Origin: Acanthosepion pharaonis
Lineage: Eukaryota; Mollusca; Cephalopoda; Sepiida; Sepiidae
Assembly (NCBI GenBank): GCA_903632075.3
Contig: CAHIKZ030003516.1
Location: forward strand, 770,001-834,000
Length of the DNA stretch: 64,000 nt
Reading direction: 5' to 3'
Part shown: piece after piece, positions 1-12,800 of the stretch
Layout: every line of letters starts with the position of its first letter
Numbering within the stretch: the first letter of the stretch is position 1
Notes under the pieces: model-generated
The model's input: the letters and a program-made list of their open reading frames with translations, nothing else
Told to the model about the DNA's origin: nothing
Databases searched by the model: none
Program-made: the position numbers and the translations under genes

Positions 1-184
1 AAAAAAATATTGCAATAATGACCATAAATCTGAATGCAGGTTGTTATTTAAAGACTGTACAAATGAAAAAATTAAAAATTAATCATCTCCTTTTTTTCTT
101 TGCTTTTTTTTTTTTTTCTGTCCCTAAAACCAGTGTTATGTCCTTATGCAACGAAAACCCATAAACCACACACATTTTACACTT

Positions 185-2013
185 ACATCTCTCCTACAAC
201 CTCTCTAATAATATAATACATTAACTCCCCTTCTCTCTTTGAATCTGTAATAGTAGTCACTGACTACAAAAACAATTAAATCAGACCAGCTGACCCTGGC
301 AACAGATCCAAATGGAAGCTTAAAATAGATTCTCACACATGCAGAATCATGTAACCAAGTACAAATGTCGAGCGGAAATATTAGAAGAATACCAGTTGGG
401 GCAAAGAAACTCAAGGAAGTCGAACCGTTCATGAAAACGCCATGGACTCTCCAAACTGAAGAGAAGAAATGCCATCCCCACAACTCTCACAAACTTCCAG
501 TATAAAACAATTTGGGAAACGAGTCTTGTGTGAACATCTCTTTTTACTTGTTACTATCAAGCAAAGGAAATCACATTAAAAGATGAATTCCAATTCAACT
601 CCACACGCTATGTTGCCTACATCAAATGCATAGGTGAATTGCTAAGCATGACGATCACGTAAGACAGGCATATGTGATGCATTTCAATTGGATGAAGGTA
701 TACAGTGCTGAATCTTTCTACCCAAATAACTAATTTTACATTGCTGAATATGTGAAAAAGCGAGTAAACGACCAGCTTTTGGGGTCAATACTCATAACAG
801 CGAAGAAGGAAGCCTAGATCAAAAGATACCTCTGCTTGAGCAAACAAACTGAAAATAAAAAGAATAAAGACATATATAAAGGGGGAAAGAGGAAACCTTA
901 TTTTATTTCAGATGAAAGATTGAAGCTAAGATATAAGACCTACATCTTTCCTCACAGATAAGTATAGCACCCATCTTTCCATGCATTCTCTTGCATTAAT
1001 GGTTTCATGTATTGTCTGGTTATAATTAAATCTTGGTAACTTGTATATTGTTCATTACTGTTGGTTGTTGGTCTTCATTCGTGTATTTGATCCTGTAAAG
1101 AATCTGTCTGGAGTGATAAAAATGGCGTCTTCTAAAGAGCAAATGATTTATTTTTTTTTTTTTTTTTTTTTTTTGATTTATTTTTTTAATTTTTTTATTT
1201 TTATTTTTTTTTTTTTTTTTTATTTTTTTTTTTTTTATTGATTTATTTTTTTGATTTTTTTTTTTTTTTTTTTTTTTATTTATTTATGCTCCGGTAATTG
1301 TCTGTAACGCTTAATACTTTGCCCAGCTTTTGAGAAAAGGAGAAAGGGAAAACCTTATTGAATTTCAGGCAAAATTCAACTCAACATATTATGCAGCTTA
1401 AATCAAAGGCATAGGTGAATTGCTAAGTGTGACAATCACCTAAGACAGGCATGTGCGACCCACTTCAATTGGATGAAGGATCCGAATAGTAAATTCTACA
1501 AGGCCAAATATACAACTTGTACAGTGTTGAATCTTCCTAATCGAATGATGAATTCTATATTGCTGAATATAAGAAGTGAGTAAATGACCAGCTTTTGGGG
1601 TCAAAACTCATAACAGTGAAGAAAGGAGCGACCAAAGTAAACTGAAATTAGAAAGAACAAAGAGAATTATAAAACTAGAGAAAGAGGGAAAAGAGAAAAC
1701 CTTATTTTATTTCAGGTGTAAAAAAAATGAAGCTGATTGTTTCAATTTCTAATCATTCCACACAGAAAAGTATAGCACACATCTTCCCATTCATTTTCTT
1801 GCATAAGTGTTTTCATGTATTGTCTATTTATAATTAAATCTTGCTAATTTCTACATTTGCATTTGTTTTCTGTCACACCTTATTCGTGTATTTGACCCTG
1901 TAAAGAATCCAACTATTATGGAGTGGTAAACATGGCGTCTTCTAAACAGCAAGTCGTTTTCTTTTTATCTTTTCTTTTTAAATTTTATGCTCTGGTAATT
2001 GTCCATAACACCA
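185..2013 (+). repeat. Dispersed repeat family R1, two near-tandem copies
   Basis: Copy 1 (about 570-1310) and copy 2 (about 1373-2013) share blocks in the same order: ataggtgaattgctaag, cttcaattggatgaagg, gaccagcttttggggtc, tcataacag, atggcgtcttctaaa and ctccggtaattgtc/ctctggtaattgtc. Copy 1 has a T-rich insertion of about 130 bp at 1150-1277. The 5' part of the family (185-560) is shared with the copy at 63370-64000. No coding capacity is seen and the class is unknown. Confidence 0.75.
1148..1277 (+). repeat. T-rich low-complexity tract
   Basis: About 130 bp of almost pure T with scattered A and G. It lies inside repeat R1 copy 1 and is absent from copy 2. Confidence 0.9.
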
Positions 2014-2178
2014 GACATCATCCTTATATTTTGTTATTGTGTCTTCCATCAAAATGGAATGAGCCATTATTTATCTGTGGTAATGGTAGGGGATAATGCA
2101 CAGTCTGTCTTTCTAACAGATGAAAATGCAGATTTATAATATTTATTTATAATTATCTTGTTAATTATTCTTTTGCAG

Positions 2179-2379
2179 GTCAGTCAGGTTGGAGGTGTAC
2201 CAACAATGTTACGCCATTCAGACATGTCAAACACTATTCCAGATGAGAAGGTAGTGATCACTTACGTAACATATCTGGCAATTCGTCTTCTGGAAATCCG
2301 ACACGAATCTAGAGCTGCCATTATCATCCAGTTAGCATGGCGTAAATACCAACTCCGAAAGAAACAAATGTTATTGAAG
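2179..2379 (+). CDS. ASPM: ASPM exon: end of CH region and first IQ motif
   Basis: The exon holds 67 codons, phase 0 to phase 0. The acceptor is ttttgcag and the donor gtgagt. It encodes VSQVGGVPTMLRHSDM, continuing through the PDEKVVITY block and AIRLLEIRHESRAA. It ends with the IQ motif IIIQLAWRKYQLRKK. This matches the end of the second calponin-homology domain of ASPM, where the actin/microtubule-binding fold runs into the IQ neck. A second possible AG lies at 2185-2188, but using it would remove conserved residues. The ORF open upstream to 2158 is intronic. I see no other CH exon between 1 and 2178, so earlier exons must be further left. Confidence 0.92.
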
Positions 2380-5300
2380 GTGAGTATTTAAATGAGTTCT
2401 GTTTACAGTAATTTATTTATTTGTCCTACAATTAAATTCTCTCTCTAGCCCTTCCTCGTCTCTTTTTTGCCTCCTCTTCTTGCCCCTTCATCCTGACCGA
2501 GGGTTTGTGCGTACTGGCCTTGTTCAACTACAGTTTATTCACTCTGTCCCCAAAACTGTAACTTGGGTCTGCTCTGCATAGTGGCAGTATAAACCACAAG
2601 TAGAAGTTGAAGAAACCTGAAAATGTATCTGAGCAGACGTCTGCAACAGGGATCAGCTAGCCACCTATATTTCCTTTTCCATGAATTTTTGAATTATTAT
2701 TTTTATTTTTCCGTCTTTATATCTTCTCGTATCTTATATCTTCTCGTATCTTATATCTTCTCGTATCTTATATCTTCTCGTATCTTATATCTTTATCTTA
2801 TATCTTTATATCTTATATCTTCTCGTATCTTATATCTTCTCGTATCTTATATCTTCTCGTATCTTATATCTTCTCGTATCTTATATCTTCTCGTATCTTA
2901 TATCTTCTCGTATCTTATATCTTCTCGTATCTTATATCTTCTCGTTGTAGCTTAAAAGCAAAGACCCCACACTAATTCCAGATAATGATCAGATCCTTCA
3001 GCCACAATTCCAGACTCCTGACCAAAGTTCTCCAAAGCAGGAATCAATAAGCATTAAGAATGCTGTTATACCACTTTCAGAGAATTCCGACAGCCATAAC
3101 TTAGGACACTCTATCAATGACTATAGCCCAATCAGGCCTGTAGACAGAGAACCTTTAGCTGTTAGCTCCAAGAAGGGTAAAATCTTAGATCCCATTTTGG
3201 AGAGTTCTGCAATTGAAAGTTATATAAGCTATAAGTGCGACTCCCAAGTCGTCATTGAACCCTTCTTGGTTGGTGACAAGAATATCTCTCTTAGAGATGA
3301 TGCTGGTGTCGGCCAGAAGTTGAACAAGACAATAAATCTATCGGATAGTAGCCTGATCAGAAGTGATGAGAGATCTGCTGCTAATCTAAAAAGTTCATCT
3401 CGAGCTGGAGATGCTTCACTGAATAGGCCATGTAGTGACATTTCTGCTAAAAGTCTGGTTGATAATTTGACAGATTCAAAAGGGGCTTCTTCGCAACTGA
3501 ACACAACCATGGGCCTTAAAGACCGGAGTCCTTTGTTGAGGTGTGACTTGCCTGAAGTCTGCATTGACTTATGCAATGAGACATTTAACAGTGAAAATTG
3601 CAGCCAGAGACCCGAAGCACAGCCTGATCTACCGACCATTGACAACAGCAGGGTCGGCATTAATCAAACCTTTGATGGTGAGGCTTGTGTTCAGAGATCC
3701 ACTACTGATTCAAATATTCAGAGTGTAGATGCTAAACAAATACAAAATGAGACATTTGAAAAAATCTGTTCGCAAAGATGTGCACTGAACTCGGCTCAGC
3801 GTAAACAAAATATCCAAAATGAAACCTTTGAGACTTCTCTTCCTCATGAGACTGACTTGTTAAACTCCCCTGTAATTAAAGTCAAATGTGATGATGATCA
3901 AGGAAATGAGACGTTTGATAGAGAACTGTCAAAGCCAGAACTGCAAAATGTTCTCTCTGGTTCTCATGGATATGCAGTTCAGGGAAATGAAATGACTTTG
4001 GCATTTACTGACTCTGAGAATTCCAGCTCTCCTGGCTTTGAAGATCAGATCGACACTAATGGAACATTTGAAGGTGAAGTCCAAAAACGGAATGCAAAAA
4101 CGGATACGGCAGAATTTGAGAGGAGCCACTACCAAACTGAGGATTCTCATTCCGAAGAGAACCGCCATAAAAATGAATCTGTGTGTGAGGTTGAAGAGAA
4201 TCAATGTCTAAAATGGCAACATTCCCAGAATAAGCAAACCAGTCCAGATGACGGTTGTCGATCATTTGTTTGTGAAGAGACAATGGAAAGACCCCTCGTG
4301 CTGAACCAAACTGTTGAAAATGATTCCCATTGTCAAGGATCTTTTTCCAAGGAACCTGCTACTGTTGTCAGGTCGTTTGACCATGATCAGCTGAATGGAA
4401 ATAATGGACAGCAGCCATCGAAAATTGAGGATCAAATTTTTGATTCCTATGAAAAAGATAACGCTATTAATTTGGAGCTTAATAAAACCACTGAATATGA
4501 TTCTGAGGAGGCAGAGAAATTGCAGTCTGAAGAGGCATTGAAGTCTGCTGAAGTGCAGTCTGGTGATGCAGTGGATTTGCAATCCGAAGAGGCATTGCAG
4601 TCTGGCGATGTGGCTGAATTGCAGTCCGAAGAGGCACTGCAGTCTGGCGATGTGGCTGAATTGCAGTCCGAAGATGTGGCTGAATTGCAGTCCGAAGAAG
4701 CACTGCAGTCTGGCGATATGGCTGAATTGCAGTCCGAAGATGTGGCTGAATTGCAGTCCGAAGAAGCACTGCAGTCTGGCGATGTGGCTGAATTGCAGTC
4801 CGAAGAGGCACTGCAGTCTGGCGATGTGGCTGAATTGCAGTCGAAGATGTGGCTGCAGTCTGCACTGCAGTCTGGCGAATGGAATTGCAGTCCGAAGATG
4901 TGCTGCAGTCTGGCACTGCAGTCTGGCGATGTGGCTGAATTGCAGTCCGAAGAGGTGCTGCAGTCTGGCGATGTGGCTGAATTGCAGTCCGAAGATGTGC
5001 TGCAGTCTGGCGATGTGGCTGAATTGCAGTCCGAAGATGTGCTGCAGTCTGGCGATGCGGCTGAAATGCATTCCGAAGAGGTGCTGCAGTCTGGTGACGC
5101 AGCTGAAATTCAGTCTGGTGAGGCAGACGAATTGCGGTCTCATGAAGATCTCTTTAATGATTCGTATGTATGCCAAGTTCATAATAACTCGGTAAGCTTC
5201 TCTAAAATGAATAAAACTGTGGAGATCGAAAACTCGTATGATGGTTCAACTACTCTAGCTCTGCAAAACTCTGAAAATGGTAGCCATGTTCGAAGCTGCT

Positions 5301-5970
5301 CAGATGTACTACATGGGCTTGTGGACGAGAATAAACATGAAGAAGATGTCATTTCTGATAGCCAGCTACAACAGTCAAGTTTTGAAGAGAGTGAAGAAGA
5401 ATGGATTGAAGAGGAATTCATCTTGAAAATGTCTCGGGCTCGGACAAAGGAAATGATCGTTGACCGAGAAAGCCCTGATCCTTCAGCTAAACAAACGGTA
5501 GGTTGTCTTAAAATTAAAAAAACACCTTACATATTTTCTAATTAAAATATTTTTAATTGATCACTTCTTGAAAGTCATTACAGTAGGTAAAAATTATCTA
5601 TCATTAAGAAGTTTTATTCTGATTATACATTGGAGTGTCATATGCAAAATCATAAATGGCAGATATTTAGTAAGATTTGCTAATTTAGCTCAAGACTCCA
5701 ATAGTTGGACGCTCGGTTAAGATCAAACTCATGACACTCTTGCAATGAGCTCACTAAATAAAGCTTAGTGATTGTTTCCAAAGGGTAAATAAACTATTGC
5801 TGTAATCCTTTTTGTCTAGTTTGCTAGTTAAAAAGACAGTTAAAAAGTGGAGAAGTTCCGGGGGAAAGAAGTTTATTTTCATGTATAATACGCACATGAT
5901 TTTAGAGCAGAGAAAAAATTCTTTTATTTTTTTTATTGTAAATTAAATAATATTTAACTTTTTTGAATGA

Positions 5971-6002
<32 letters not shown>

Positions 6003-6086
6003 GTGTGTGGGGGGGTTCATGTATAATACACATCTGCTTTTAGAATGAAGAAAATGATCTAAACTCGTGAAAATGGAGGGGGCTAT

Positions 6087-6118
<32 letters not shown>

Positions 6119-9100
6119 TACCTTTCTTGAATGAATTACAAATTTACATAGGTATCCAAGCTCAATGAAGTCTAGAAAAAGTACATAACCAGAACACTTA
6201 GAGAAACATTATGAAAGATTCATTTCCCTTTGTTGCAGTATGCCATTAGATAGATATTATCTCTCTGGGAAACAAATAAATCCAATTGGACCCAATTTGG
6301 TTCATTTTGAGTTCTGGAAAAAAATGAAATAGTTCTAAAGTATAAGTAGCAGCAGACTTTTGGAGACATTTTTGGATGAAAAACTCCTGCATCTTATACA
6401 CACAGGATTATTGTATATTTTGTCCAATACCATAAGTATTCAGTCCTACCTGAAGTCCTCATTCTACTGTTTGAAGATGCAGGAGTGAAATATAAGTGCG
6501 AAACATGATTTTAAAGCAAAGAAAATCATGAAAACTTGAGAAAAATAAAGGAAAAATGGAGGGGGAGGGAAAAAAAGAAGACATTTTGCATTTTTTTATT
6601 GTAAATTAAATAACATTTTTTACTTTTTTTTGAATGATTTCCAAACTCACATGATTTCTAAACTCAACAAAATCTGGAAAAACTACATTTGTTTCCCTTT
6701 GTTGCAATATTACCATTAGATAAATACTATCTCTCTGGTAAACAAAAAAAATCAAATTTGACCTGATTTTATCTGATTTTTAAGTCCCGGAAAAAAGGGA
6801 TTGAACTCTAAACTAATGTATAAGATGCAGCAGTAGTAATATTATCTTGAATTTTATTATTAAATGAAGCCTTGTCAATTCTTATTCATTTTTCACTAGT
6901 ATTTCTTTCATCTTCATTTCAATTGCTTTATTTCCACTAGTAGTATTAGTAGTAATATTATCTGGAATTTTATTATTAGATGAAGACTTGTCAATTCTTA
7001 TTCATTTTTCACTAGTATTTCTTTCATCTTACTTTTCCTTAACTTAATGATTGTAGAATGATTTTATACTTAAATAGTTATTAAAATAAATTGATATCTA
7101 ACCATGTTTTTGCTTTGCAGGATTTCTTGGCAAATAAAGCTGCTCTCGTGATCCAAAATGCATTCCATCGATATGCGACCAGAAAACATTTTCTTCGTCT
7201 CAGAAATTCAACTATTGTTATTCAACGATGGTACAGGTATATAAGAAAGATGAAGAAAGCCCAGCAGGAATTTCAAAATATGAAGGCAGCAACTTTGGTC
7301 ATCCAGTCTGCTGTTCGTACCCACTTAATAAGAAAAAAATTTATGATGCAGAAACAATGCCTCATCTCTCTGCAGCAAAGACGTAAAGGTCTTGTACTCA
7401 TGAGGAACACAAGAACCGAATATTTGGCTAAAAGAGCCGCTATCAAAAGCATCCAGAGATGGTACCGTGCTGTTACGGAAATGAAAAAGGTTAAAACTGA
7501 CTATAAAATTACCAGAAACGCTGCTATAAAAATCCAAAGATGGCACCGTGCCATTACTGAAATGAAACTGGCCAAAAATAACTATGAAAATACCAGAAAG
7601 TCTGTCGTAAAAATCCAGAGATGGCATCGGGCTACTACAGAAATGAAAAAGGCCAAAGCAAACTATGAAAATACCAGAAAGGCTGCCTTGAAAATCCAGA
7701 GATGGCATCGGGCTATTACAGAGATGAGAAAAGCAAAAACCAACTATGAAAATACCAGAAAGTCTGCTGTAAAAATCCAGAGATGGCATCGTGCCATTTC
7801 AGAGATGAGAAAGGCCAGAACTGATTATGAAAATACCAGAAAGGCTGCAATAAAAATCCAGAGATGGCACCGTGCTGTAACTGAAATGAAACAGGCTAAA
7901 ACAGACTATGAAAATACCAGAGAGGCTACCATAAAAATCCAGAGATGGCATCGGGCCATTACTGAAATGAGAAAGGCTAAAAATGACTTTGAAAATTCCA
8001 GAAATGCTGCTATAAAAATTCAAAGATGGCACCGTGCAATTACAGAAATGAAAAAGGCCAAAACTGACTATGAAAATACTAGAAAGGCTGTCATCAAAAT
8101 TCAGTCCCTTGTACGACAGAGAAATCAACAGAGAGAATTTCTGAGAAAGAAAAATGCTTTTCTCTGCATTCAAAGATGGTTTAGGTCCGTACTTTGCATG
8201 AAAGAAGAAAGATATAAATACGTTTGCCTAAAGAAAGCTGTCATCCGAATTCAGGCTAATTTCCGTGGCTACAAGCAACGAAAGGCATATTTGTTACAAC
8301 AGGAAAGTGCTTTGAAAATTCAGAGCCTGTTCCGGAAGTTTTTAGCTCGAAGACACTTCCTCTGCTACAGGAATTCAGCCATCACCATCCAGCAACATTA
8401 CAGGAGCACAATGGCGATGAGAAAAACCCGTAAAGATTTTGAGTCTCTCAAAGCCGCTACACTGGTAATTCAATCAACCGTGAAAGCCTACCAAGAGAGG
8501 AAGAGGTTTCTACAAAAGAAGAAATCTGTCCTCATTCTGCAAGAGAGACGGCGAGCTATTGTGTCAATGAGAATTGCACGGACAGAATATTTAGCCAAGA
8601 AGGGTGCAAGTAAACTCATCCAGAGATGGTATCGGGGAGTTAAGGAGATGCGTAAAGTCAGAGGTGACTTTAAGAAGACTAAGAATGCTGCTGTGAAACT
8701 TCAGTCTCTTGTGCGCATGAGGAATCAACGGAAAGAATTCCTGAGAAAGAAGGGTTCTGCCATTTGTATTCAAAAATGGTACCGATCAGTTCGGATGATG
8801 CAAGAAGCGAGAACAAATTACAATTCGGTAAGACGAGCTGCCATCCAGATCCAGGCTTTCTTCCGAGCCCACAGGCAACGGAAACAGTTTCTGTTGAAGA
8901 AGAAAAGTGCACTTCAGATTCAAGAATGGTACCGCAGTACTTGCAGGATGAGACAAGCACGGATTGGGTTCCTCTGTGTGAAGTCTTCAGCCATTAAAAT
9001 CCAACGAGCTTACAAAGCCTACCGTTTGATGAGATCTTCAAGAACAAGTTACCTCCTCATGAGATCTTCTGTCATAAAGTGTCAATCCCAGGTGCGAATG

Positions 9101-9846
9101 TTGTTAGCCCGCCAGCACTTCCTTGAACAAAAGCGGTGTGCCATTGTTATCCAGAAATGGTATTGCTCTAGAAAATTGATGGAGAAAGAAATGAATGCTT
9201 ATCAGTCGAAGAAACTGGCTGCCGTTAAATTACAATCAGCATTCAGAAGTTATTTGCAAAGAAAGATCTATTTGGAAGAAAGAAGATGCATTATCTCTGC
9301 TCAATCCGTTGTTCGGATGTGGATTGCAAGATGCAGATTGTTATCCATGAAAAGAGCTGCAATCCTGATCCAGCGAAAATACAGAAGCAGACTAGCTCTG
9401 CGGTGAGTAAATAAATTCCATATAGCTATATCAATCTGCATGGCACTGTAAAAGGTTTCACATTCTATCAAGACTGGAAACTGAGGATTGAGAAACTCCA
9501 GGCCAGATAGGGCAGCAATACTCTATTTTTGATCTAAACTTAAAATAACTTAATGAAAAGTTGTTGAGAGTGCAATTATTGATTCTGGCTAAAATCTTAA
9601 CTTACATCCTGTTTTTTTTTTTTTTTTTTTTTTTTTGGTGGAAGGGTGGGGGTAACAGTGAGGTTCACCCTGTACAATGCAAGAAATACAGTTTATGCAG
9701 ATATATGGGGAAGATTGATTTTGTGCGGCTTCCCTTTTTCGAAGGGTTGGACTGGTCCTACCAACATCAGTTATGTTTCTTTTTGCTTTGTTTTGATATT
9801 TAGTTTCTTTTGAGGTTCACCCCTCCCTTTCATGTTCATTCATTTG

Positions 9847-9884
<38 letters not shown>

Positions 9885-12800
9885 AAATAATATTTATCCT
9901 CATCATTTTTATCTCATTAGGGTGCGTTTTTATAGGCCTAACCCCCACCACCTACCCCTTTTCGGCCTTGTGCCACAATTACAATAAATATAGATATATG
10001 GGGAAGATAACGGTTAATGCTAGAGAGGTTAATATTCTAGTGATTAGGTAAAGGACATCATTTTGGGAGTTGGTTCCTCAGTGGTTCATAGGAAGAGGTT
10101 GCATGAATGGAACTTGCTTCTCACTAGTGGAATACAGGGGGAATGAGGGTGGTTCACTACGGTATGCATAGCATGGCAGGTCCTAGCTGTGAAGGTTAGA
10201 ACTGGCCGAACTAAGGAATGTTGTTTTTTTTTTTTTTTCTGAGCACTTACCGTGTAGTAGCACTATAGCAGTGAGAGGCTCACCACGTCCTGTCTGTGCG
10301 AGGGGGGTGCAGGGTGGAAAATAATTTGTTACCCACAAGGACATGGAGAAGCTTTTAAATTCTATAAAGACTGGAAGTGCTCCATTCTTGGCCTGATCTT
10401 GCTCTTGAGTTTAAGGCCCAATAGTCTCTTAAAGGAAATACTCCTTACCCAAGCCAATATACATGACCATAAAAATTAAAAAGAAAAAAAAATGTTATCT
10501 CAAAGACTTTTAAATATTTAAAATAAATAAATAAACCAAATATAATTTAAATGATAAAAAAAAATATAATTATTTAACAGCGACATTTACTTTTGTTTAT
10601 TAGGCAATAAATAACATCATTTAGTGTCCTTCATAGTTTACCTTACACTTTTCTTCTTTCACTTACTCTTTCTATATTTCATAGAACTTCATGGCAAACA
10701 ATAATTTTCAAGAAAAATTATTTTTTCCATTTTTAACAGTGAAGAATAAATTCTTAGAATTTCTTACTCTTGAGCATGCAACATATAACTGACTATGCAT
10801 AAATATTTCTGGAGCCAAATACCAACTTTTTGAAGTGTTTGGCCTTGTGATTTCTTTATAGTTCTCACAAACGCAAGGTAAACTGGATTCTTGTATATAA
10901 AAACTTAAGATATACAAGACACAGTATTGTATTTTTATTAAATAAATTGTTTTTAAAATAATGGGAGTATGTTAAATAATAAAACAATTAATTTTTCAAA
11001 AAGAGTTTAATAAAAATTTATTGTACTAAGCTACACACCTTAGTAAAAGCAACTGTATTTTGTACCCACTATCTTATTTGCACTTTTCAAAATTTGGTTT
11101 TGATCAGTCAGTGCATGGCTATTTTAAAGGGTGTGACAGATGGAGTAAGGGAAATCACAAAATCTTATATATAGGTAGCTAAATACCACATTAATTATTT
11201 GATGCTATTCTTTCAAATACTTTTATTAGTCCTTCTTTTCCATCTTTCACCTACTCTTTCCGCCCACTCTTTAGCATGAAATAGATATTGTTACCTTACC
11301 AGATCCTTTCTTGGTAGGAGGAGGATTAATTTATTTTAGTATTTAATTTTTAAAAAAAACTTTCATTTTATCAATTTTAAAAAAAAAAAAAAAAACTTCA
11401 TAAATCTCAAAAAAATATAGTTTCTTAATTGAACTGCACTTCAGTGTAAATACTGCTTTTGTTTTGAATTTATTTTAATTAAAAAAAAAAATTGTTCTGT
11501 CAATTTTAGTGATTTGGCATGATTAAAATTATTTTTTGGGCCCATGGTGTTAAAAAAAAAAAAACCCAAAAAACCCCTTAGTCTGTAGCCCTGCACTTGA
11601 ACACAACAATTTATTAAGAAACGTTAGTTGGGATTCATTGAATTTCCCAGGGGGACACCCAGATCATCACCTGTGTGTCTCAGGGACTCACTACCTTAAA
11701 AACCTGTCAGCATCAATGTAAGCAAAAACCAGTAAATAAAGGATTTACCCAGATCGATATACACCTGATGAAGAATAACTGAAATATTATGATAACAACA
11801 ACAAAAAATATGTAGATAATAGTCTGAACGTAAATAGTCTAAATAAAAAAAACAAAAAAAACAAACCCACTGTATCCTAGTACTTTGCTTGTAGTGAAAT
11901 GATTTAAAACCAAATAAATATGCTATTAAAACTATTGTAAGTCTAGGAACACAGTTTTTATTTGATCTTATTTTTATTTTATCAGACATCTACGAGAAAC
12001 TATTATGAAACGCCACGAAGCAGCTACTCGTATTCAGTTGTGGTTCAGAAAGCAACTCATTTTAAGGGTGAGTACAACTATTAATTTGCCACAAATTTGT
12101 AGAGGTAAAGCATTTCTTGTGTAAATGGTTAAACTACCAATACTTGTTGATAAAAGCCTGTCTGAATTTCTGAGATGATGCACTTTTATACAGCAAAACT
12201 TTGATTTAAGTAATCACTTGTGGATCCCATAGTCCATAGTGAAGTTTTTGTTTCTTACTTCTCCTATATGTTTTGTCACTTTAGGACATCAGCAATCATA
12301 GCTCTCCACAATTTCCTGCCAATCATATCTATACTATGGATATTTATTCTGCAATAACAGAAATGTGGCACAAGGCCGAAATAGGGGAATGGGGAGAGGA
12401 TGGTCTTCTTCTGTCTTAATTTTAACTTAGCTAGCCGCAGACACTGACCCAATCGTAGGAATAATATTCCTTACACCAAAACAACGCATTTTTACGTACC
12501 TTTCAAACTACAAACACCATAATACCTCGTTGTCTCTATGAGAATCTAACTAATCCCCATATATACAATTCAATGTCTGTGAGGGGAGGGGAATATAACA
12601 ATAAATCTAAAAAATAACCCCAATGTTTATTTACAATATGAGCACAATCTATTTACAAGAAACTAAAGAAAATATTATTAGTAATAACCCCTCCCCCCAC
12701 AATCACCTAATGTGGCAGAAATACCATTTCTCTAGCCGAAATCAATGTGGGACTCTAATAGAATAAATCATTCATTCATCTCACGCACACACACTAACAC

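Noticed and set aside
205..483. 92-aa minus-strand ORF
   Set aside because: Lies inside the R1 repeat. The copy at 63371 gives a similar but non-conserved frame, so it is not coding.
2623..2955. Ser/Tyr/Leu repeat ORF
   Set aside because: Simple translation of the 17-bp minisatellite; no coding context.
4262..5182. Long minus-strand and +1-frame ORFs over the acidic exon repeat
   Set aside because: They arise because the repeat units are multiples of three and lack stops in several frames. The frame joined by splicing to ASPM is the real one.
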